Origin: Actinomycetes bacterium
Lineage (GTDB): Bacteria > Actinomycetota > Thermoleophilia > Gaiellales > F1-60-MAGs149
Assembly (NCBI GenBank): GCA_025360225.1
Contig: JANYCN010000086.1
Location: 1-45,539, forward strand
Direction of reading: 5' to 3'
Length of the DNA stretch: 45,539 nt
Made by a program: the position numbers and the translations under genes. The notes beneath the pieces were generated by a model. The model saw nothing but the letters and a program-made list of their open reading frames with translations. It was not told where the DNA came from and made no database searches. Shown one piece after another: positions 17,486 through 26,128 of this stretch. The first letter of the stretch is position 1. Each line of letters starts with the position of its first letter.

Positions 17486-17815
17486 ATGCCGAACCTGCAG
17501 GAAGGATGGGACGCCGCGCTGGCGGACGAGCCCGACGACTGGTCGCACCTGACGGCCGAGGTCGTGCTCGTCGACCCGGAGCGGATGGAGGAGGCGGCGC
17601 TGCTCGCGTGCTCGCTCAACCCGTGGCATGGCGACACCTGGCGCACGGGCCTCTTGCGCTTCCGCGCGGCCCGCACCCAGGGGTACGGTGCCAGCGCGCA
17701 GCTCGTGCGTGGAGTGTTCGGGCGCCTTGACACCGCTGGCATCGAGGCGTCCGTGCGCATCGTTAGCTCGCTCGCCGCAGTCGCGCCCGTCGGCACCCAG
17801 GGTCCGACCTTCTAG
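17486..17815 (+). CDS. Conserved-looking hypothetical protein
   Basis: 109 aa, acidic N-terminal half with several Trp (GWDAAL, DDWSHL, NPWHGDTW). The C-terminal half looks like a short alpha/beta segment (ASVRIVSSLAAVAPVG). There is no signal peptide or membrane segment and I do not recognise the family. It has its own -10 box 7 nt before the ATG and is followed after 4 nt by the zinc-ribbon gene, so the two probably form an operon. Confidence 0.65.
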   Translation: MPNLQEGWDAALADEPDDWSHLTAEVVLVDPERMEEAALLACSLNPWHGDTWRTGLLRFRAARTQGYGASAQLVRGVFGRLDTAGIEASVRIVSSLAAVAPVGTQGPTF

Positions 17816-17819
17816 TCGG

Positions 17820-18479
17820 ATGGGCCACCTCCGGATCGACGGTGAGGAGGTCGAGCTGAGCGGCGCGCGCATGGTTTGGCAGCGCGCGACGAGCGGCGGC
17901 CGGCGCGGCTTCGTCTTCCAGGTGACCGCGTATGGCCGGCGGCGGATGCTCCACCTCGCAGCCTGGGCGCCTGCCGACCGGATCGGCGACCTGACCGGGC
18001 AGATGGTGCCGTTGCTTGCGTCCGGGCCGGACGCAGCTGTTGACGGACGACTCTTCGCGAGCGGTGAGGTGCGCTTTGGGCGCGTCCGAGACGACCTCGC
18101 GATCCTCTCCGTCGATGGCACCGTCGAGGCTCTCGATCCCGAGTCGGACGCGAGATCGGTCGTCGAGGCGGACATTCGCGCCATCCTCTCAGCCGTTCTT
18201 GAACGAAGCCGGTGCGTCGCGTGCGGTCTAGCGTTGGGCGAGAACGTCGGCGAACGGGACGAGTTCGTCGGCGGCCACCGTGTCCGTCGCCCGATCGTTC
18301 CCGCGACGTGCGGCGCCTGCACGGGGTTCGCCGAGACGCCACGGCACTGTCCAACGTGCGGTGACGCCTACGAGGCGGACGCGGTGCAATCGCTGGGCGA
18401 CATGGCATCCGTGGCCTACACGGCGACGTGCCGGGCGGGACACACGTTCTCCGGCAACGTGTCGAGCGAGGCGCGTTAG
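17820..18479 (+). CDS. Hypothetical protein with C-terminal zinc ribbons
   Basis: 219 aa. The N-terminal part (about 1-110) is beta-rich with no recognised motif. The C-terminal part carries CVACG (about 137-141), CGAC (about 166-169), CPTCG (about 178-182) and a final Cys in TCRAGH. This suggests one or two structural zinc sites, with CGAC and CPTCG the clearest pair. Co-transcribed with the 109-aa gene upstream. The function is unknown; zinc ribbons of this kind bind nucleic acid or protein. The stop overlaps the convergent pheT stop by 4 bp. Confidence 0.68.
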   Translation: MGHLRIDGEEVELSGARMVWQRATSGGRRGFVFQVTAYGRRRMLHLAAWAPADRIGDLTGQMVPLLASGPDAAVDGRLFASGEVRFGRVRDDLAILSVDGTVEALDPESDARSVVEADIRAILSAVLERSRCVACGLALGENVGERDEFVGGHRVRRPIVPATCGACTGFAETPRHCPTCGDAYEADAVQSLGDMASVAYTATCRAGHTFSGNVSSEAR

Positions 18480-20920
18480 CCGCGCAGCGTCGCTCCGTGC
18501 TCGTCGCTGAGCGCGGCGACGATCGCCGTCCGAGCGACCGTTGCCTCCTCCTCGGTGAGCGTTCTATCCGGCGCCTGAAAGACGAGACGGACGGCGAGCG
18601 AGACCTTCCCGGCGCCAAGGCGCGCCGGATCGCGGAACACGTCGAAGACGCTTGCTGACGCGAGCAGCGGCCCGCCAGACGCCTTGACCGTTGCGATGAG
18701 GTCGGCCGCGGCGACGTCATCGGCAACGAGCATCGCGACGTCTTGTCGCACTGGCGGGTGCTCCGGCACCGCAACGTAGGAGAATCGTTGGCCAACCGCG
18801 CCCGCGACAGCCTCGAGATCAAGCTCGAGAACGGCAACCCGTCCAGCTAGCTCGAAGCGCGCTGCGACGGTCGGGTGCAGCTCGCCGAGCAGCCCACAAC
18901 GCACGCCGTTCACGCTGATCGCCGCCGAGCGTCCCGGATGCAGCATCGGCTGCGGGTCCGTCGTGACCTCGAGGTGGATGCCGAGCCGCCCGCCGATCGC
19001 CTCGAGGACGCCCTTCGCCGTGAAGATGTCGCACGGCAGCCCGCTTCCGTTCCAGCGTTCACCGCCAAGGTGCCCGGTGAGGACGGCTCCAAGCGTCCAC
19101 GGCTCGCTGGCAAGCTGCTCGACGGTGACACCGCCCGGGGGTGGCACGTAGAGGTGCGCGATCTCGAACAGGGCAACGTCCGTGCGGCCCGCGGCACGGT
19201 TGGTGCGCACCGCGTGAAGAAGGCTCGGGATCAGGGTGCGCCGAAGGTAGGCGAAGTCGGGGGAGAGCGGGTTCGCAAGCGCGACCATGGTGCGGCGAGC
19301 ATCGGCTGCCGCGAGCCCGTAGGCATCGACGCTCGCCTGGTCGACGAGGGAGACGGTGTAGGCCTCGTGGAGCCCCGCACCGGCGAGCACGTCCTCGATC
19401 GCACGGCGCATCGCCTGCGCTGCCGTCAGGCTGCCGCCACCGTCGCTTCGGGTCGGGATCGTCGCGGGGAGCAGCTCCAGCCCGTGGACCCGCCCGACCT
19501 CCTCGACGAGATCGATCTCGCGGGTCGTATCGAGCGCTCGCCACGTCGGGACGGTGACGGAGACTCCACCGTCGACAACGTGAGGCTCGTAGCCGAGTCG
19601 CGCCAGGATCCCGAGCGCCGTGGGGTCGTCAACCGGCATTCCGAGGATCGCCTCTGCACGGCCGGTACGCAGCACGACTCGCTCGCGCCGCGGCAGGGCG
19701 GCGTGCAGGTCGACGGCGTCGGGCAGCAACGCGGCGCCAGCGTGCGCTACGAGCAACTCGGCCCCCCACGCCCCGGCCTGGTTGGCGACGTGAGGGTCGA
19801 CGCCGCGCATCCAGCGTCCCGCGCCATCCGTGCGTAGGGCGAGCGCCCGGCACGTGTCCTGGATGCCGCTGCGGGCGAAGTTCGCTGCCTCGAGCACGAC
19901 GGTGGTCGTCGCCTCGGCGATCTCCGAGCCCTCGCCACCCATGATCCCGGCAATGCCGGAAGGGCCAGCAGCGTCGGCGATCACGAGCATGGCGGGCGTC
20001 AGCACGCGGTCCTTGCCGTCGAGGGTGGTGATCGTCTCACCGTCGCGGGCACGACGCGCGGTCAGCTCGCCGCCGCGGATCCTCGCTGCGTCATACGCGT
20101 GCAACGGGCTGCCAAGCCCGATCATCACGTAGTTCGTGATGTCGACGACGTTTGAGATCGGGCGCATGCCCGCGGCTGCGAGTCGCTGGCGGAGGCGAAG
20201 CGGCGACGGGCCAACGACGACGTCGTCGAACGCCCGCGCCGTGAAGCGGAGGCAGCGATCGGGGTCGTCGATGGCGATCCGCACCACGTCGCGCGTGGAG
20301 CGGGTGCCGGTCGCGGGGGGCTCGACCCCGGGCATCGGTGCGAGCTCGACGTCGAGAAGCGTTGCCACCTCGCGGGCGATGCCGTAGATCGAGAGGAGGT
20401 CGGCCCTGTTCGACGTTACCTCGAGCTCGAGGATCGTCTCGGCAAGCGCGAGGTGGTCGCCGGCAGGCGAGCCGATCTCGTAGCCACCGGCGAGGCGGAT
20501 GATCCCATCGTGCTCGTCGGAGAGCTGGAGCTCTCGCTCGGAGAGCATCATCCCGTCGGACGTCTCGCCACGCAGCTTTGCGCGGCGGAGCGGGTCGGAC
20601 GCCCCGGGTAGCACCGCGCCCGGCAGGGCGACGACGACGGTGTCGCCCGCCTGGAAGTTTGCGGCACCGCAAACGATCTGACGCGGCTCAAGCTCGCCGA
20701 CGTCCACGCGACACAGCCGGAGCCGATCGGCGTTCGGATGCTTGCCGAACTCAACGACCTGACCGATGCGAAAGAAGCCGTGGTTGGCACCGACGTCGAG
20801 CGCACCGCGGCGAACGACCCGGTCGACCTCGAGCCCGGAGAGCACGAGCTTCGCTGCGAGCACGTCGAGCGGAACATCGATCGCGACGTAGTCACGGAGC
20901 CAAGAGAGGGGCACCTTCAT
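18476..20920 (-). CDS. pheT: Phenylalanyl-tRNA synthetase beta subunit
   Basis: 814 aa, the usual length. Starts MKVPLSWLRDYV. Domains in order: EMAP-type tRNA-binding (about 40-150), B3/B4 editing region, B5, the catalytic-like core and the C-terminal FDX-ACB anticodon domain (about 715-814, HPPVRQDVAMLV). It partners PheS in an alpha2beta2 enzyme and edits Tyr-tRNA-Phe. ATG 20920 overlaps the pheS stop in ATGA. Confidence 0.95.
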   Translation of the reverse strand: MKVPLSWLRDYVAIDVPLDVLAAKLVLSGLEVDRVVRRGALDVGANHGFFRIGQVVEFGKHPNADRLRLCRVDVGELEPRQIVCGAANFQAGDTVVVALPGAVLPGASDPLRRAKLRGETSDGMMLSERELQLSDEHDGIIRLAGGYEIGSPAGDHLALAETILELEVTSNRADLLSIYGIAREVATLLDVELAPMPGVEPPATGTRSTRDVVRIAIDDPDRCLRFTARAFDDVVVGPSPLRLRQRLAAAGMRPISNVVDITNYVMIGLGSPLHAYDAARIRGGELTARRARDGETITTLDGKDRVLTPAMLVIADAAGPSGIAGIMGGEGSEIAEATTTVVLEAANFARSGIQDTCRALALRTDGAGRWMRGVDPHVANQAGAWGAELLVAHAGAALLPDAVDLHAALPRRERVVLRTGRAEAILGMPVDDPTALGILARLGYEPHVVDGGVSVTVPTWRALDTTREIDLVEEVGRVHGLELLPATIPTRSDGGGSLTAAQAMRRAIEDVLAGAGLHEAYTVSLVDQASVDAYGLAAADARRTMVALANPLSPDFAYLRRTLIPSLLHAVRTNRAAGRTDVALFEIAHLYVPPPGGVTVEQLASEPWTLGAVLTGHLGGERWNGSGLPCDIFTAKGVLEAIGGRLGIHLEVTTDPQPMLHPGRSAAISVNGVRCGLLGELHPTVAARFELAGRVAVLELDLEAVAGAVGQRFSYVAVPEHPPVRQDVAMLVADDVAAADLIATVKASGGPLLASASVFDVFRDPARLGAGKVSLAVRLVFQAPDRTLTEEEATVARTAIVAALSDEHGATLRG

Positions 20921-21942
20921 GCCGGGAACTGCTCCAGGAACCGCAGGTCGTTCTCGTACAGGAGCCGCAGGTCGGGGAAGCCGTGCTTCAGGAAGGCGAT
21001 CCGTTCGATGCCCATGCCGAACGCGAACCCGGACCACACCTCAGGGTCGTAGCCAGCGATCGTCAGGACGTTCGGGTCGACGACGCCGGCGCCAAGCATC
21101 TCGATCCACCCCGAACCCTTGCAGACGCCGCAGCCAGCTCCACCACAGAGAAAGCACGACACGTCGAGCTCGACGCTCGGCTCGGTGAACGGGAAGTAGC
21201 TCGTGCGCAGCCGGATCTCCCGTCCGTCGCCAAACAGCCGTCGTGCGACGTACTGCAGCGTCCCCTTCAGGTCGGCGAGGGTGATCCCGCGGTCGACGAC
21301 GAGGCCTTCGATCTGGTGGAAGATCGGCGAGTGCGTCGCATCCGGGGTGTCCCGCCGATACACACGACCTGGACAGATCACGTAGACCGGCGGCTCCTGG
21401 GCAACCATCGTCCGCGCCTGGACCGGCGAGGTGTGGGTGCGCAGGCACACGCCGGGGCCGACCCACAGCGTGTCCGTCTCCCCCTTCGCCGGGTGCCCGT
21501 CGGGAATGTTCAGCGCCGTGAAGTTGTAGTGCTCGAGCTCGATCTCCGGACCTTCCGCGACGGTGTAGCCGAGGCCGACGAAGATGTCCTCGAGCTGCCT
21601 TCGTACCTGGGTGAGCACGTGGAGGCCACCGGACGGCACCGGCGCGCCGGGAAGGGTCACGTCGACGCGCTCGGCCATCAGACGCTGTTCAAGCTCCAGC
21701 CCGGCGACGTGCTCGCTTCGGGTCGTGAGCGCCGCCTCGAGCCGCACTCGCACGTCGTTGAGGCGCTTACCGGCCGCTCCGCGCTCGGCTGGTGGGAGCT
21801 GGCCGATCTCCCGCAACTGCAGCGTCAGCGGCGCTGAGCGTCCGAGCACGGCAACACGGACATCCTCCAGCGCAGCCGACGTCGTGGCGGCGCTGATCGC
21901 GGACGTCGCGCCCGTCTCAAGCTCGTCGATGGCGGTGCTCAC
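20917..21942 (-). CDS. pheS: Phenylalanyl-tRNA synthetase alpha subunit
   Basis: 341 aa. A coiled-coil N-terminus (about 1-85), then the class II catalytic domain with HTSPVQARTM (motif 1 area), GRVYRRDTPDATHSPIFHQ (motif 2) and GFAFGMGIERIAFLKHG (motif 3). The CFLCGGAGCGVCKGSGW Cys cluster is typical of bacterial PheS. Start GTG 21942 has a TAGATT -10 box 9 nt upstream, so the leader is at most a few nucleotides and no T-box or attenuator is possible. Confidence 0.95.
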   Translation of the reverse strand: MSTAIDELETGATSAISAATTSAALEDVRVAVLGRSAPLTLQLREIGQLPPAERGAAGKRLNDVRVRLEAALTTRSEHVAGLELEQRLMAERVDVTLPGAPVPSGGLHVLTQVRRQLEDIFVGLGYTVAEGPEIELEHYNFTALNIPDGHPAKGETDTLWVGPGVCLRTHTSPVQARTMVAQEPPVYVICPGRVYRRDTPDATHSPIFHQIEGLVVDRGITLADLKGTLQYVARRLFGDGREIRLRTSYFPFTEPSVELDVSCFLCGGAGCGVCKGSGWIEMLGAGVVDPNVLTIAGYDPEVWSGFAFGMGIERIAFLKHGFPDLRLLYENDLRFLEQFPA

Positions 21943-21951
21943 TCCGTGCGA

Positions 21952-21961
21952 AATCTACCCT
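21952..21961. promoter_or_regulatory. Overlapping divergent -10 boxes (pheS / methyltransferase)
   Basis: TAGATT on the minus strand (21957-21952) serves pheS and TACCCT on the plus strand (21956-21961) lies 6 nt before GTG 21968. The two boxes share two base pairs, as at the tRNA-Pro/zincin junction. Confidence 0.4.
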
Positions 21962-21967
21962 GGAGGC

Positions 21968-22681
21968 GTGGAGACCGATCCGTACGCTGCGATCGCAGGA
22001 ATTTACGACCGCTGGTGCCAGGAGGTCATCGAGGACGTCGCCTTCTACGTCGCGCGCTGCGCGGGCGCGTCAGGCCCGGTGATCGAGATCGGAGCGGGAA
22101 CGGGGCGCATCACGATCCCCGTCGCTCTCGCCGGGCACGAGGTGCTCGCGATCGATCGCTCCGCGCCGATGCTTGCCGGGCTCGTCGCGGCGGCAGACCG
22201 CGCGCGGGTCGGTCAGCTCGTGCGGATCATCGAGGCTGACATCCGCGCGCTGCCGCCCCTTCCGACCACGGACCGCGTCATCGCGCCGTTTCGCGTCCTC
22301 CTGCACCTCGCCGACGACATCGAGCGGCTCGCCTTCTTCCAGGCGATCGCGGCCCTGCTCGTGCCCGGTGGAATCGTCGTCTTCGACGTCTTCGCACCGA
22401 CGAAGGCTGACGTTACCCAGACCCACGGGCGATGGCTCGAGCGACCGTCGGGCGTGCGTGAACGCGCTGTCTGGGACGTGCCCGGTCGACGTTTGGCGCT
22501 CGAGGTGCGCCTTCGCGGTCACTCGACGACGATGAGCCTCCACTGGACGAGCGACGATGCCTGGCGAGCCCTTCTCGCGACAGCGGGCTTCCGCGTCCTG
22601 GACGCCAGAGGTGGCTTCGCAGGCGAGCGCCTCGGTCGGGAGGGTGGCGACGCGGTGTACGTCGCGGAGCGCGTAGGCTGA
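21968..22681 (+). CDS. Class I SAM-dependent methyltransferase
   Basis: 237 aa. SAM-binding motif I is VIEIGAGTGRITIPVA, followed by the acidic loop end LAIDRSAPML and motif IV-like DRVIAPFRVLLHL, with a beta-hairpin C-terminal region. The substrate is unknown; the domain order resembles small-molecule methyltransferases. GTG 21968 is chosen because it is preceded by GGAGG and a TACCCT box and starts just before the conserved YAAIAGIYDRW. The metF-like gene follows after 5 nt. Confidence 0.82.
   Translation: METDPYAAIAGIYDRWCQEVIEDVAFYVARCAGASGPVIEIGAGTGRITIPVALAGHEVLAIDRSAPMLAGLVAAADRARVGQLVRIIEADIRALPPLPTTDRVIAPFRVLLHLADDIERLAFFQAIAALLVPGGIVVFDVFAPTKADVTQTHGRWLERPSGVRERAVWDVPGRRLALEVRLRGHSTTMSLHWTSDDAWRALLATAGFRVLDARGGFAGERLGREGGDAVYVAERVG
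22674..22679 (+). promoter_or_regulatory. -10 box TAGGCT of metF-like gene
   Basis: TAGGCT at the end of the methyltransferase gene, 7 nt before ATG 22687; a possible internal leaderless promoter. Confidence 0.4.
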
Positions 22682-22686
22682 TCGGC

Positions 22687-23556
22687 ATGAGCTTCCAACA
22701 GGCCATCCGAGATCGCCGTTTCGTCGTCACCAGCGAGCTGGTTCCGCCGCGGGGCGCCGACGCGGCGGCCTGTCGGGCTCGCGCCGAGGTGCTCGCGACG
22801 TTCGCCGATGCGATCAACGTGACGGACGGCGCAGGTGCTGCCGTGCGGATGTCAGCGCTCGCGGCGGCGGCGCTCGTGACGCAGTCCGGCGGGGCGCCGA
22901 TCGTCCAGATGACGACCCGTGATCGCAACCGGATCGCGCTCGCGGCCGACGTGATCGGTGCAGCGGCGATCGGGGCTGTCGGCGTGCTTCCCCTGTTCGG
23001 TGATCCCGTTGCCGGAGGCGAGAATGCCGACGCTCGCGAGGTGCGCGACCTCGACCCTGTGGGGCTCATCCGTCTGATCAAGGACCTGAACGACGGGAGG
23101 ATGCCATCCGGTGTTGCCTACGAGGGGACGCCGGGTCTGCCGATCGGCACCGCTGCCAACCCAAGCGGCGCGCCGGTCTCCGGTCTCGTCGCAAAGGTCG
23201 AGGCGGGAGCGACCTTCATCCAGACGCAGATGGTGCTCGACCTCGACACCTTCAACGACTGGTTCACCCGGGTGCTCGGGTCGGGGATCCACGACCAGGC
23301 GGCCGTCATCGTCGGCATTGCAGTCCCTGGCTCAGCAGCGGCGGCGGAGCGGTTTCGCACCTTTGGCGCGACGGTTTCCGACGAGGTGGTCAGAAGGGCC
23401 GGTGCCGGTGATGGTGTCGCGGTCGCAACCGAGATCGTCCGAGCGGTGGCCGGGACAGCGGGCGTCGCGGGCGTGCACCTCTACCCGCTTGCGACCCGCG
23501 TCGAGGACATCGCGGCCCTCGCGAGGGTGGCGCGTCAGGCGGCCGCGTCTCGCTGA
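22687..23556 (+). CDS. metF: Methylenetetrahydrofolate reductase (MetF family)
   Basis: 289 aa TIM-barrel flavoprotein expected to reduce 5,10-methylene-THF to 5-methyl-THF for methionine synthesis. VTSELVPPRGAD is the conserved N-terminal Glu segment, and TTRDRNRIALAADVIGAAAIG with LPLFGDP matches the RDRNRIALQSDLLGA/LTGD region of the acetogen-type MetF clade better than E. coli MetF. Its electron donor may therefore differ from NADH. The neighbouring methyltransferase is a suggestive but unproven partner. The 3' end overlaps convergent trmH by 22 bp. Confidence 0.82.
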   Translation: MSFQQAIRDRRFVVTSELVPPRGADAAACRARAEVLATFADAINVTDGAGAAVRMSALAAAALVTQSGGAPIVQMTTRDRNRIALAADVIGAAAIGAVGVLPLFGDPVAGGENADAREVRDLDPVGLIRLIKDLNDGRMPSGVAYEGTPGLPIGTAANPSGAPVSGLVAKVEAGATFIQTQMVLDLDTFNDWFTRVLGSGIHDQAAVIVGIAVPGSAAAAERFRTFGATVSDEVVRRAGAGDGVAVATEIVRAVAGTAGVAGVHLYPLATRVEDIAALARVARQAAASR

Positions 23557-24275
23557 CGACGTGTCTCGTAGAGCGCGATCGTCGCCGCCATGGCGACGTT
23601 GATCGAGTCAGCCGTTGGCTCTTGCGGGATCCGGCAGACAACGTCTGCGGTTGCAGCGTGGCGCGTTTCCAAGCCGTCTCGCTCGGCTCCGAGCAGAAAG
23701 GTCACCGGACCGCGCAGGTCGACGTCAGCGAGCTCAACGTCAGCGCGAGCGTCGAGCGCCACGCGAAGGCCCGACGGCGCGGCGGCGATGATCGGCACGG
23801 AGAAGATCGCTCCCATCGAGGCACGTACAGCGCGGTGCGAGAGCGGGTCAGCGCTTCCGGGCCCGAGCACGAGCGAGCCCGGGCCGAGCGCGCCGAGCGT
23901 GCGGAGGATCGTGCCGACGTTTCCAGGGTCGCGAACGCTTCCGAGCTCGACGGTGACCGTGCCGACGGGTGTTCGCGGGAGGTCTGACGCCGCGATGATC
24001 GCGATCAGCCGCGCAGGGTGGCCGAGCGAGCCGACCAGCGAGAGGAGCGCCTGGGAGACACGTACGACGTCGCATCCAGGAAGCTGCTCGGGCACGGCGG
24101 CGTCGGGGACGGCGAGCACCTCGACCGGGATGATTCCAGCGGCTATCGCCGCGTCGAGGAGGTCCTCCCCCTCCGCACAGAACAGGCCCAGAACGGAACG
24201 TGCCCGCCGGTCCTGCAACCGACGGGCACGTTTCAGACGCGGGTTGCCGGCGCTCGTGATCGCCGGCTCGGTCAC
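23535..24275 (-). CDS. TrmH/SpoU-family RNA 2'-O-methyltransferase
   Basis: 246 aa. N-terminal substrate-binding region (about 1-85), then the SPOUT knot with motif 1 [17 protein letters not shown], motif 2 [10 protein letters not shown] and motif 3 [22 protein letters not shown]. It probably methylates ribose in rRNA or tRNA. ATG 24275 overlaps the rplT stop in ATGA, so it belongs to the thrS-infC-rpmI-rplT cluster, where a SpoU enzyme is a common neighbour. Confidence 0.92.
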   Translation of the reverse strand: MTEPAITSAGNPRLKRARRLQDRRARSVLGLFCAEGEDLLDAAIAAGIIPVEVLAVPDAAVPEQLPGCDVVRVSQALLSLVGSLGHPARLIAIIAASDLPRTPVGTVTVELGSVRDPGNVGTILRTLGALGPGSLVLGPGSADPLSHRAVRASMGAIFSVPIIAAAPSGLRVALDARADVELADVDLRGPVTFLLGAERDGLETRHAATADVVCRIPQEPTADSINVAMAATIALYETRRQRDAAA

Positions 24276-24637
24276 GCCTTCGAAGCGAGGGCGGACTTCG
24301 CGTGGCCAACCAGGGCCGAGAACGCGTTGGCGTCCGTGGCGGCGAGGTCGGCGAGGATCTTCCGGTCAACGGTGATGCCGGCGAGCTTCAAGCCGTGCAT
24401 CAGCTTCGAGTAGGAGAGGTCGTGCTGGCGGGCACCCGCGTTGATGCGGATGATCCAGAGCCGGCGAAAGTCACGCTTGCGCACGCGACGGTCGCGGAAC
24501 GCGTAGTTCCCCGACTTCATCACCTGCTCCTTGGCGCGGCGGTAGACCTTCGATTTCAGGCCCCAGTAGCCGGACGCCTGCTCAAGAACCTCGCGGCGCT
24601 TCTTCCGTGCGTGAATGCTGCGCTTGACGCGTGCCAT
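24272..24637 (-). CDS. rplT: Ribosomal protein L20
   Basis: 121 aa, normal size. Starts [20 protein letters not shown] and contains [20 protein letters not shown], both diagnostic. ATG 24637 is preceded by GGAGGAG. It is an early 23S rRNA assembly protein and in many bacteria represses its own infC-rpmI-rplT operon. Confidence 0.97.
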   Translation of the reverse strand: MARVKRSIHARKKRREVLEQASGYWGLKSKVYRRAKEQVMKSGNYAFRDRRVRKRDFRRLWIIRINAGARQHDLSYSKLMHGLKLAGITVDRKILADLAATDANAFSALVGHAKSALASKA

Positions 24638-24647
24638 CAGGCTCCTC

Positions 24648-24845
24648 CTACTTCATCCCGAGGAGGCGCAAGGCCTCCCGGCGGTCGTTCGCGGCGATCG
24701 GCTGATCCTGGCTCAGCTTCCGGCGGCGCTTTGGGCTCATCTTGCCGCGCAGGTGGCTCTCCATCGCCTGACGGCGCTTCAGCTTTCCCGTCCCCGTCAG
24801 CTTCATCCGCTTCTTCGCGGACGAGTTCGTCTTCACTTTTGGCAC
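24648..24845 (-). CDS. rpmI: Ribosomal protein L35
   Basis: 65 aa. Starts [20 protein letters not shown], the L35 signature, and is rich in Arg/Lys. GTG 24845 is chosen over an ATG five codons upstream because it puts PKVKT at the N-terminus as in the family and has AGAGGG upstream. Sits 10 nt before rplT. Confidence 0.95.
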   Translation of the reverse strand: MPKVKTNSSAKKRMKLTGTGKLKRRQAMESHLRGKMSPKRRRKLSQDQPIAANDRREALRLLGMK

Positions 24846-24890
24846 GATCGTCCCTCTCATACGTCGCCGGAACCGTGCCGGCGGGTCGCG

Positions 24891-25931
24891 TTACGCAGTC
24901 TCGTCCGCGGCGGGAGCCGTGGCGTCCTTCGCGGCAACCGGAGTCGCCGCCTTCCTTCTCGCAGCGGTAGCTGCTGGTGCCTTCTTCACGGCGGCCCGTA
25001 CCGGAACCGCCTCCGCTGCTGGTGCTGCGGGAACTGCTTCTACGTCTGGTACGACCGCCGCGGGAATCGCTTCCGCTTCTGGTGCTGCCGCCGCGGGAAC
25101 CGCTTCCGCTTCTGGTGCTGCCGCCGCGGGAACCGCTTCCGCTTCTGGTGCTGCCGCCGCCGGAACCGCTTCCGCTTCTGGTGCTGCTGCCGCCGGACTT
25201 GCCTCGGCTTCGGCTGGTTCCGCTTCTAGCGCAGCGGTGACCGCTTGCGGTGCCGCCGCCGCCGCTGGTGCCGCAGGGTCTGCTTCGACGGCGGGTGCCG
25301 CCGTGACCGCCTCGCTCGTGCCGTCCACCTCAGTGCCCTCGAGGACGCCGGCGATGGCCTCCCCGTCGCCCGTCCCGACTGGCGTCGCGAGCCGTGTCGG
25401 GCCGAGCATCATCACCATGTTCCGCCCGTCCTGGAGCGGCTCAGACTCGATCACGGCGATGTCCTTGACGTCCTCGGCCAGACGCAACAGGAGGTTTCGG
25501 CCACGCTCCGGATGGGTCGTCTCGCGCCCGCGGAACATGATCGTCACCTTGACCTTGTCGCGGTTCTTGAGGAACCGGATGACGTGGCCGCGCTTCGTCT
25601 CATAGTCGTGAGCGCCGACCTTCGGGCGGAGCTTGATCTCCTTGATCGTGATGGTGCTCTGGTGCTTCCGAGCGAGCTTTGCCTTCTGCTCCTGCTCGTA
25701 CTTGTACTTCGAGTAGTCCATCACGCGGCACACCGGTGGCCTGGCCTCCGGCGCTACCTCGACGAGGTCGAGATCCTGCGCCCACGCGTACTCGAGCGCC
25801 TCGTCCCGTGCCTTGATACCGATCTGCGAGCCGTCGGAGTCAATCAGGCGAACCTGTGGCACGCGGATCGACTCGTTGATCCGCGTCTTCGGCTCCTCGG
25901 GCGGTCGGTCGAACCCTCGCCGTGGCCTCAA
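24891..25931 (-). CDS. infC: Translation initiation factor IF-3 with long Ala/Glu/Pro C-terminal tail
   Basis: 346 aa, against about 175-200 in most bacteria. The N-domain (about 15-85, [14 protein letters not shown] and [17 protein letters not shown]) and C-domain (about 90-180, [18 protein letters not shown]) are complete. From about 190 a low-complexity tail contains 11-residue repeats of the type [11 protein letters not shown] and ends in a basic [15 protein letters not shown] segment. The start is TTG 25931: an in-frame TGA lies three codons upstream, so no earlier start exists. Rare start codons are a hallmark of infC, allowing IF-3 to discriminate against its own mRNA. Confidence 0.95.
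   Translation of the reverse strand: MRPRRGFDRPPEEPKTRINESIRVPQVRLIDSDGSQIGIKARDEALEYAWAQDLDLVEVAPEARPPVCRVMDYSKYKYEQEQKAKLARKHQSTITIKEIKLRPKVGAHDYETKRGHVIRFLKNRDKVKVTIMFRGRETTHPERGRNLLLRLAEDVKDIAVIESEPLQDGRNMVMMLGPTRLATPVGTGDGEAIAGVLEGTEVDGTSEAVTAAPAVEADPAAPAAAAAPQAVTAALEAEPAEAEASPAAAAPEAEAVPAAAAPEAEAVPAAAAPEAEAVPAAAAPEAEAIPAAVVPDVEAVPAAPAAEAVPVRAAVKKAPAATAARRKAATPVAAKDATAPAADETA
25048..25179. repeat. 33-bp tandem repeat inside infC
   Basis: Four consecutive 33-bp units (25048, 25081, 25114, 25147). Units 2 and 3 are identical, unit 4 differs at one base and unit 1 at three, and degenerate partial units flank both sides. The period is a multiple of three, so copy-number changes would alter IF-3 tail length without a frameshift. 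Confidence 0.9.
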
Positions 25932-26128
25932 GGTCGATCATCCCTGGTCAAATGCGCGCTGCTCCGTTCGTCGTAGGCGATGGGGTCACGAAGCTGACGA
26001 ACGCCACCCGCACACCGCATACGCACGCGCCGTCATACGACGCCGAGCACGCACTCGATTGAACCGGCGCGCCTCGCGGCGGACGGTGAGGATGCGGGTG
26101 AGCGCAGCCTGCTTGCCCCCGTAGGGTA
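25932..26128 (-). promoter_or_regulatory. infC leader region
   Basis: 197 bp between the thrS stop and the infC TTG. No ORF and no convincing -10 or terminator is visible. By analogy with other bacteria it could hold an L20-responsive leader, but I cannot demonstrate the fold. Confidence 0.25.

Noticed and set aside
16365-18322. Long upstream extension of the E1alpha frame on the minus strand
   Set aside because: It runs antisense through the two-gene unit at 17486-18479; E1alpha homology begins only near 17420.
25048-25179. 33-bp repeats as a CRISPR array
   Set aside because: Units are directly tandem with no spacers, and they encode the in-frame IF-3 tail.
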